Source: Nitrososphaerales archaeon TH526
GTDB lineage: Archaea; Thermoproteota; Nitrososphaeria; Nitrososphaerales; Nitrososphaeraceae
Direction: 5' to 3'
Assembly (NCBI GenBank): GCA_014523665.1
Contig: JAATVR010000504.1
Span: 1-10,256, forward strand
DNA length: 10,256 nucleotides
In this document: one piece after another, positions 6,803 through 10,256 of the stretch
How the letters are laid out: each line of letters opens with the position of its first letter
Numbering within the stretch: position 1 is the stretch's first letter
Notes under the pieces: generated by a model
Seen by the model: only the letters and a program-made list of their open reading frames with translations
What the model was told of the DNA's origin: nothing
Database searches by the model: none
Made by a program: the position numbers and the translations under genes

Positions 6803-7273
6803 CTAATGGGCTTCCATATCAAAGGTATTTCCGCCTGCACTTTGAAACAGATAGAATTTGTTCTTGGTATTGTTATCATAATAAAATCCGAAGAACCCAC
6901 TCAACGTACCTTGCACTTGAGCTGGAGCACTACAAGGCTGATATTGATTTCCGCCTATGATGCGTCCAGTATGCACAAAAGTGGTGCCGCTTGCATCTGG
7001 TGTGGTAATAAAAGTTATCGTTATATCAGTTCCAGCTTTGTTCGCGTACAAAAAAATCCTTTCTAAATCTAAATTGTTGTAAACGGTACTATCAATAACC
7101 CTTGGAGCGGTTGAAATTACATTTAAGTTTTGCGCTGCTGTACCATTTTTCCTGTCGAATTCCTTAAAAAAAACACCAGAGGCTTGCGGATTAGTAGATC
7201 TTCTTTCGAATGCAATAAATGCTTTATCTTCCACCGTAATTCCTGTCATATTTTGTACATCGGTAAGCGCCAT
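6803..7273 (-). CDS. Hypothetical beta-rich protein, 156 aa
   Basis: The protein begins MALTDVQNMTGITVEDKAF and ends FQSAGGNTFDMEAH. It lacks a signal peptide, so it is probably cytosolic, or exported by an unrecognised route. The sequence alternates short beta strands and turns (TDITITFITTPDAS, GTLSGFFGFYYDN, NKFYLFQSAGGN), suggesting a beta sandwich, jelly-roll or single propeller-like sheet. One cysteine (C114). I do not recognise the family. The ATG at 7273 has no SD but a TATA-like box (7293-7302) centred about 25 bases upstream, consistent with a leaderless transcript. It lies 50 bases before the secreted propeller-like gene in the same direction, so they may form an operon. Confidence 0.6.
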   Translation of the reverse strand: MALTDVQNMTGITVEDKAFIAFERRSTNPQASGVFFKEFDRKNGTAAQNLNVISTAPRVIDSTVYNNLDLERIFLYANKAGTDITITFITTPDASGTTFVHTGRIIGGNQYQPCSAPAQVQGTLSGFFGFYYDNNTKNKFYLFQSAGGNTFDMEAH

Positions 7274-7292
7274 AAAAAGTTAGATAGGTTTG

Positions 7293-7302
7293 TATTATAT
7301 AA
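7293..7302 (-). promoter_or_regulatory. TATA-like box of the 156-aa gene
   Basis: TATTATATAA on the plus strand (TTATATAATA on the minus) is centred about 25 bases before the ATG at 7273. That is the expected TBP position if translation begins at the mRNA 5' end. Confidence 0.5.
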
Positions 7303-7737
7303 CTATTACGGACGAGGAAGATCAATTTAGTCACTTTTGAAAATACGTAGTATGCTAATTCCGTTAGTTATGGCTACAATAACATTTAGTGTATTTAGTC
7401 AACAGAGTGTAAAAGGACGTTTGTAATGGATTCAGATGATTGAGATAATATGAAGACATAGGATATCTTGGTCTACTTAAATCACCAGAATTAGACTTCA
7501 ATATCCTTTAACTCTGTGACTCAAATTGTTCCTTGACAAATACTGGGCAAGACCTCTATTGAATTCCCAAAGCTTCTATTGCTTGGTAGGTATCGCTGCA
7601 CTGTTATCAACAAGGCCCTAGATACTACTACTCCTAATGACCATCGACATGGAGACATTTCAGTTCGGTTTTGTGGTGGCGCATCTGGGCATACCCGCAA
7701 TAATATGGTTGTCTGTCTAACGGATTTCGATCAGGCT
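7303..7737. other. Gene-poor spacer with short coding-like fragments
   Basis: No complete gene is seen. A 24-codon plus ORF (7352-7426, MLIPLVMATITFSVFSQQSV...) is hydrophobic but has no SD. The plus frame starting at 7579 is open for 66 codons and contains GGASG at 7675-7689, which could be the remains of a nucleotide-binding glycine motif belonging to the dehydrogenase pseudogene that follows. The minus strand has short coding-like pieces broken by stops. Most likely this is decaying DNA. Confidence 0.4.
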
Positions 7738-8010
7738 CGTATTGTTAGCAATTCTCCTGCTTTTTCCCTTTGTCACTAAGTTTGAAAGTATTTTTAGTTT
7801 GCATCTAAAAGGCGCCGCCTTTCTTTTTACAAGGGCTGTTCTCCCTTACATGATTCAAAGGAACTCTGGAGTTATTGTAAATGTAAATTCCGGCGCAGGC
7901 AAAATTGGTTTCATCTTATTGTACAAACAAATTTGGGCTTGCGGGCATTAGAAGCCGAGTCATATAATATAAGAGTAATGACAATATTTCTGGAACATGT
8001 AGCTATGTGA
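7738..8010 (+). pseudogene. Short-chain dehydrogenase/reductase (SDR) remnant
   Basis: Pieces of an SDR lie in order in three frames. RIVSNSPAFS (7738-7767) stands where SDRs have the NNAG segment; then KFESIFSLHLKG ... FTRAVLPYMI ... GVIVNVNSGAGKIGF (about 7778-7912) covers helix alphaE, beta5 and the catalytic serine; SSYCTNKFGLAG (7911-7946) holds the catalytic Tyr (7917-7919) and Lys (7929-7931) of the YxxxK motif; ALEAESYNIRVMTIFLEHVAM (7945-8007, in parts) covers the strand before the substrate loop and ends at TGA. At least three frameshifts join these pieces. The Rossmann glycine motif and most of the N-terminal half are missing or reduced to GGASG near 7675, and the C-terminus is lost. 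It cannot make an active enzyme; native SDRs are about 250 aa NAD(P)H oxidoreductases. Confidence 0.7.
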
Positions 8011-8081
8011 TAGCAAGATAAGAATATCACAATTTAGGTTTTTTGGGAATGTAGATAGTGCCATAGTGGTCTATAGTCATA

Positions 8082-8537
8082 TTAGGTATCGTCAAATTCA
8101 TTTTCTAATTTGACCGATTCCTTTATACTGTCTACTTGAATATCACCACTTCTTGTTATTATCCTAGATAATGATGGTCTAGCCCCTTCACCTAGTGTGA
8201 TCGCCTCTTTTCCCCTTCTTAAAAGGAAAAGTGTAATTCCATTATCTGTAAGTTTTTCTGCAAATTCAGTAGCGGTTCTCAACTTATCAAATAGACTGGT
8301 TTGGTCATCTGGGACGCCTAAGAAAGTGGGTTCTAATAGATCCAGTTTTACTATAGTTCTATTAATGGCATCACTTTCGACATGATTGCTTCTACCTAAT
8401 ATTTCAATTTTCAATACGGGTTGATTTGCTACTTCTAGTTTTACAGAACCTGACGTAACTTTCAAAAATTTCAATAGGCTATCTACAATTTGATCGCTTT
8501 CAGGCGCATGAAGGTGTTTTTTACCAAATAATATCAT
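8082..8537 (-). CDS. Conserved-looking soluble hypothetical protein, about 151 aa
   Basis: From the ATG at 8537 the protein begins MILFGKKHLHAPESDQIVDS and ends SIKESVKLENEFDDT. It has no signal peptide or membrane helix. It reads as an alpha/beta protein: helix SDQIVDSLLKFLKV, strands SVKLEVANQPVLKIEILG, helix FDKLRTATEFAEKLTDNG, strand ITLFLLRRGKEAITLGEG, and a basic then acidic tail. I believe similar proteins occur in soil ammonia-oxidising archaea, but no function is known. The start is ambiguous: an AGGA lies six bases before ATG 8537, which I prefer. An in-frame ATG at 8570 (162 aa) and a TTG at 8714 (210 aa) would add an N-terminus with CSCSGKYC and YIIQEYTPL; the frame is open back to about 8785. 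Confidence 0.6.
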   Translation of the reverse strand: MILFGKKHLHAPESDQIVDSLLKFLKVTSGSVKLEVANQPVLKIEILGRSNHVESDAINRTIVKLDLLEPTFLGVPDDQTSLFDKLRTATEFAEKLTDNGITLFLLRRGKEAITLGEGARPSLSRIITRSGDIQVDSIKESVKLENEFDDT

Positions 8538-8942
8538 TGGATATCCTTTCCCTAGAGAGTAAATTGTCATAAGAACTAATAGACGTTGCCTTGATCCCTG
8601 TGTGCTTCTGTTGGCCAAGGGGGTATATTCTTGAATAATATACGCAAGCGCAGGAATGTACTTGTCCCTGCAGTACTTGCCGCTGCATGAGCACTTTTGC
8701 AATCTTCCACTCAAGAGTTTGCTGGGACTCTGAAACCCAGTCTGGAGATTCGGACCGCCGATGCCTGCTAACCCTCAAATGCAGTCTCATCAGGTACCGA
8801 CAGGCCAAGAACTGCGTAATCCGGAGGAATTATCTGCGATTGACGCAGTTATCAATTTCTTAATAAGTACTGGCTGTTCTTTTGATAGATCCCTTGATTC
8901 TCGTGGATCTATACTTATGTCATATAGATGCCATCTATAAAC
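8538..8942. other. Ambiguous stretch with overlapping open frames
   Basis: Several frames are open on both strands and none is convincing. On the minus strand the reading frame of the 151-aa gene extends upstream with a cysteine cluster (CSCSGKYC), and a second minus frame is open 8521-8808. On the plus strand a 59-codon ORF (8761-8940) is listed separately. No SD or TATA box chooses between them. The higher local GC around 8630-8840 helps keep frames open by chance. Confidence 0.35.
8761..8940 (+). CDS. Candidate small protein, 59 aa
   Basis: ATG at 8761 gives MPANPQMQSHQVPTGQELRN, then PEELSAIDAVINFLISTG, and ends at TAA (8938-8940). The middle part looks like a genuine amphipathic helix (ELSAIDAVINFLIS), but the last twenty residues do not look protein-like, which may mean the 3' end has decayed. 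No SD precedes the ATG. It overlaps weak open frames on the other strand. Family unknown. Confidence 0.25.
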   Translation: MPANPQMQSHQVPTGQELRNPEELSAIDAVINFLISTGCSFDRSLDSRGSILMSYRCHL

Positions 8943-9070
8943 TTAGATTATATATGAGAAGCAAAGCAGTAAATAACCTTTCAACAGATGATACCACCGT
9001 TTAGGAGCCCCAAAGATTACCGAAACTTGTTTACCTTCTTTAGGTATTTTCTTACATAAATCACAGTCAT
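8943..9070 (-). pseudogene. Relic of a small zinc-finger-like protein
   Basis: A minus-strand frame without a start codon reads CDLCKKIPKEGKQVSVIFG then APKRWYHLLKGY and stops at 8943-8945. CxxC followed by an aromatic WYHL about 22 residues later resembles the first half of a small zinc ribbon (typically ending WYHLCxxC), but the second cysteine pair is absent. An ATG at 9070 is out of frame by one base: inserting one base after ATGAC would give M-T-CDLCKK. I read this as a gene inactivated by a one-base loss near its start and a disrupted C-terminus. It diverges from the HTH gene at 9239. Confidence 0.4.
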
Positions 9071-9073
9071 GTT

Positions 9074-9238
9074 TATTTTGATATCAGACTGATACAGAAA
9101 ATTACACAAAATAACGTGCGAATATCACATGATACTACATAGTAGCAAGAGCTAAATCCTCCCAGATACAAATGATATATGATAATACACAGTAGCAAAA
9201 GCTAAATCATTCTAGATACAAATGATATGAAGGGAACT
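9074..9238 (+). promoter_or_regulatory. Conserved upstream region of HTH copy 2
   Basis: Related to 1171-1281: it starts with TATCAGACTGATA (9082-9094, an inverted repeat TATCA-gac-TGATA) and AGAAAATT, then carries two TAGC-N4-GCTA elements (9143-9154 and 9193-9204) each followed by a TATA-like TAGATACA or CAGATACA and AAATGATAT. The nearest one is 34 bases before the ATG, as in copy 1 (31 bases). These are candidate operator and promoter elements. Confidence 0.5.
9129..9228 (+). repeat. Tandem duplication of a 50-bp promoter unit
   Basis: Unit A (9129-9178) and unit B (9179-9228) are two directly adjacent 50-base copies differing at about nine positions. Each begins ATGATA and ends AAATGATAT. 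Each includes TAGC-N4-GCTA and an ATACAAATG stretch. HTH copy 1 has a single equivalent unit. Confidence 0.75.
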
Positions 9239-10015
9239 ATGGATAAAAAGCAGAAGGAAGCCCTCGTTAAAGCATTACTTGAAAAAGGGTCGACTTATAG
9301 GGAAATAACAAAAGCCGCAGGTGTCAGTCCCAATACAGTCAAAATAATTGCAAGCCAGGCTGGACTAGACCAGACTACTTCCATCTCCTCTAGAGCCTTC
9401 GAGCTTTATGTCCAGCAAAAGACTCCGGTGGAAGGAGCTATAGCATTAAACCTTGAAGCTGAAAAAGCAATAAACTATTACCACCAATATTTCATGCTCT
9501 TAGGTATTACTGAATTCACTAAGGCTTATCTGCAGGTCAAGGATAATCCTTGGCCTTTTGTAAATCTTGTCGAACTAGCTCTGAATTCGGGAATGGGTGA
9601 TGGGGAAGTAGTGGAATTACTTAAAATCGCAAACCAATACCTTCCCCGGGTTAGATTAGAATACGATAGACTCAAAGATGAATTAAATTCGTGGAAAGCT
9701 GAAATAAACAATGCAGTTCGAATCTATCAAGGTTTCTGCGATCGAAATCTGGAATTAAAAAAGAGACAGGATCAGCTTCAACTGACCATCAATGAATTGG
9801 AAGGCAAAGTGACAAAATTACAAATGGCAGATAACGATAATGCCAACCCAGAAATCAAACAAGAGGACGTCATTTTAATGAACGACGTAATAACAACGCC
9901 GCCACCAAGTATGGCGGTCAATTATCATCCAGATGAAAACGAAATGCTTCATTATCCTCTTCAAGCTGAGCCATCATCTCGGACGTTAATTTTTGATACT
10001 AAAGACTTGTTTTAG
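9239..10015 (+). CDS. HTH protein with coiled coil, probable DNA-binding regulator
   Basis: 258 aa from ATG 9239 (an in-frame ATG at 9227 adds MKGT; 9239 is preferred because copy 1 starts identically with MDKKQKEAL). Domains: an N-terminal helix-turn-helix (6-43; YREITKAAGVSPNTVKIIAS), a second HTH-like helical unit (50-88; ELYVQQKTPVEGAIALNLEA), a conserved linker (89-112, FTKAYLQVKDNPWPFVNLV), a helix NSGMGDGEVVELLKIANQYL (116-135), a coiled coil (about 138-195; DRLKDELNSWKAEINNA ... LQLTINELEGKVTKL) likely to dimerise, and a low-complexity tail ending DTKDLF. The family is, from memory, abundant in multiple copies in soil ammonia-oxidising archaea; targets are unknown. The duplicated TAGC-N4-GCTA elements upstream suggest it could control its own gene. 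Its paralogue at 1282 is broken. Confidence 0.75.
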   Translation: MDKKQKEALVKALLEKGSTYREITKAAGVSPNTVKIIASQAGLDQTTSISSRAFELYVQQKTPVEGAIALNLEAEKAINYYHQYFMLLGITEFTKAYLQVKDNPWPFVNLVELALNSGMGDGEVVELLKIANQYLPRVRLEYDRLKDELNSWKAEINNAVRIYQGFCDRNLELKKRQDQLQLTINELEGKVTKLQMADNDNANPEIKQEDVILMNDVITTPPPSMAVNYHPDENEMLHYPLQAEPSSRTLIFDTKDLF

Positions 10016-10256
10016 GCGGCAGTTCCTCTATCGCCCGTTATCCGAATATATTCAATTGTCTATGATAGTGTGATAACGATATACCAGGTCCAAAAATCCA
10101 TTTAAAAGGAGGCACCAAACTTTGGAATATTATAATGTCCTTTGGAGGTTCCATCTGCCCATTATATTTTATCTCCAATCAGAACGGAAATTAGAAATAA
10201 CCTGTAAGGATGAAACCGTACTCAGCTATTGAATGACTGAAGAAGTCTCTCAATAG
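10016..10256. other. 3' flank without a convincing gene
   Basis: No clear gene, T-run or strong terminator hairpin is seen after the HTH gene stop. It contains the micro-ORF at 10122-10232 described separately. Confidence 0.4.
10122..10232 (+). CDS. Candidate 36-aa ORF with TTG start and strong SD
   Basis: GGAGG (10108-10112) lies nine bases before a TTG that opens 36 codons (MEYYNVLWRFHLPIIFYLQS...) to TGA. A TTTAAAA just upstream could also act as a promoter element. The SD core is good, but the ORF is short, has no known family, and TTG starts are uncommon, so this may be chance or the 5' remnant of a gene. Confidence 0.2.
   Translation: MEYYNVLWRFHLPIIFYLQSERKLEITCKDETVLSY

Noticed and set aside
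6727..7330. Plus-strand ORFs opposite the 156-aa gene
   Set aside because: Antisense shadows; the minus-strand gene has the better composition and a TATA-like box.
7579..7776. 66-codon plus ORF as an independent gene
   Set aside because: No SD and no family; the only interpretable parts (GGASG, RIVSNSPAF) fit better as fragments of the SDR pseudogene.
8521..8808. 95-codon minus-strand ORF
   Set aside because: Overlaps the 151-aa gene in another frame for its last part and has no SD; the arginine- and serine-rich composition looks non-coding.
9526..9711. 61-codon minus-strand ORF
   Set aside because: Antisense to the intact HTH/coiled-coil gene.
1282..10015. HTH copies as transposase or composite transposon ends
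   Set aside because: They are direct repeats in the same orientation flanking 7.5 kb, but the proteins have no DDE, HUH or recombinase motif and no terminal inverted repeats or target duplications were seen.

Overview
The window looks like a chromosomal stretch of an AT-rich ammonia-oxidising archaeon (Nitrososphaeria/Thaumarchaeota, soil type, Nitrosocosmicus/Nitrososphaera-like). The basis is the HTH-plus-coiled-coil protein family at both ends, a secreted 'WTxxWWxW' protein, GGTGA-type Shine-Dalgarno sites, and several genes that appear leaderless, with a TATA-like box about 25 bases before a GTG, TTG or ATG start. The assignment rests on recall of families, not on a search. No RNA gene, CRISPR array, transposase or known defence system is visible.

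Layout. 1-1281 holds sparse minus-strand small ORFs (a short membrane peptide, a 69-aa protein with a good SD, and a 59-aa ORF at 993-1172) in otherwise mostly non-coding DNA. 1282-1836 is a decayed HTH regulator-like gene: its first ~110 codons are intact, followed by a frameshift and in-frame stops. 1837-7273 is an envelope island. Two minus-strand genes in tandem (a secreted protein and a membrane-anchored protein) diverge from a ten-helix membrane protein across only 36 bases. Then come a secreted, sequon-rich Asp-box (beta-propeller-like) protein and a small beta-rich protein upstream of it. 7303-8010 is gene-poor and ends in a broken short-chain dehydrogenase (SDR) pseudogene. 8082-8537 is a soluble conserved-looking hypothetical. 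8538-9073 contains uncertain small ORFs and a relic of a zinc-finger-like protein. 9239-10015 is the full-length paralogue of the decayed HTH gene, preceded by an upstream module also found before copy 1, here with a 50-bp tandem duplication. The tail holds one weak micro-ORF.

How it fits together. The two HTH genes bracket the envelope island. They share almost identical central DNA but differ in the segment expected to read DNA, and their upstream regions share a TAGC-N4-GCTA inverted repeat that could be an operator. This is the most unusual feature of the window. The rest is consistent with a lineage-specific accessory region: surface proteins, pseudogenes and small orphan ORFs. I see no evidence for a complete new enzymatic system.
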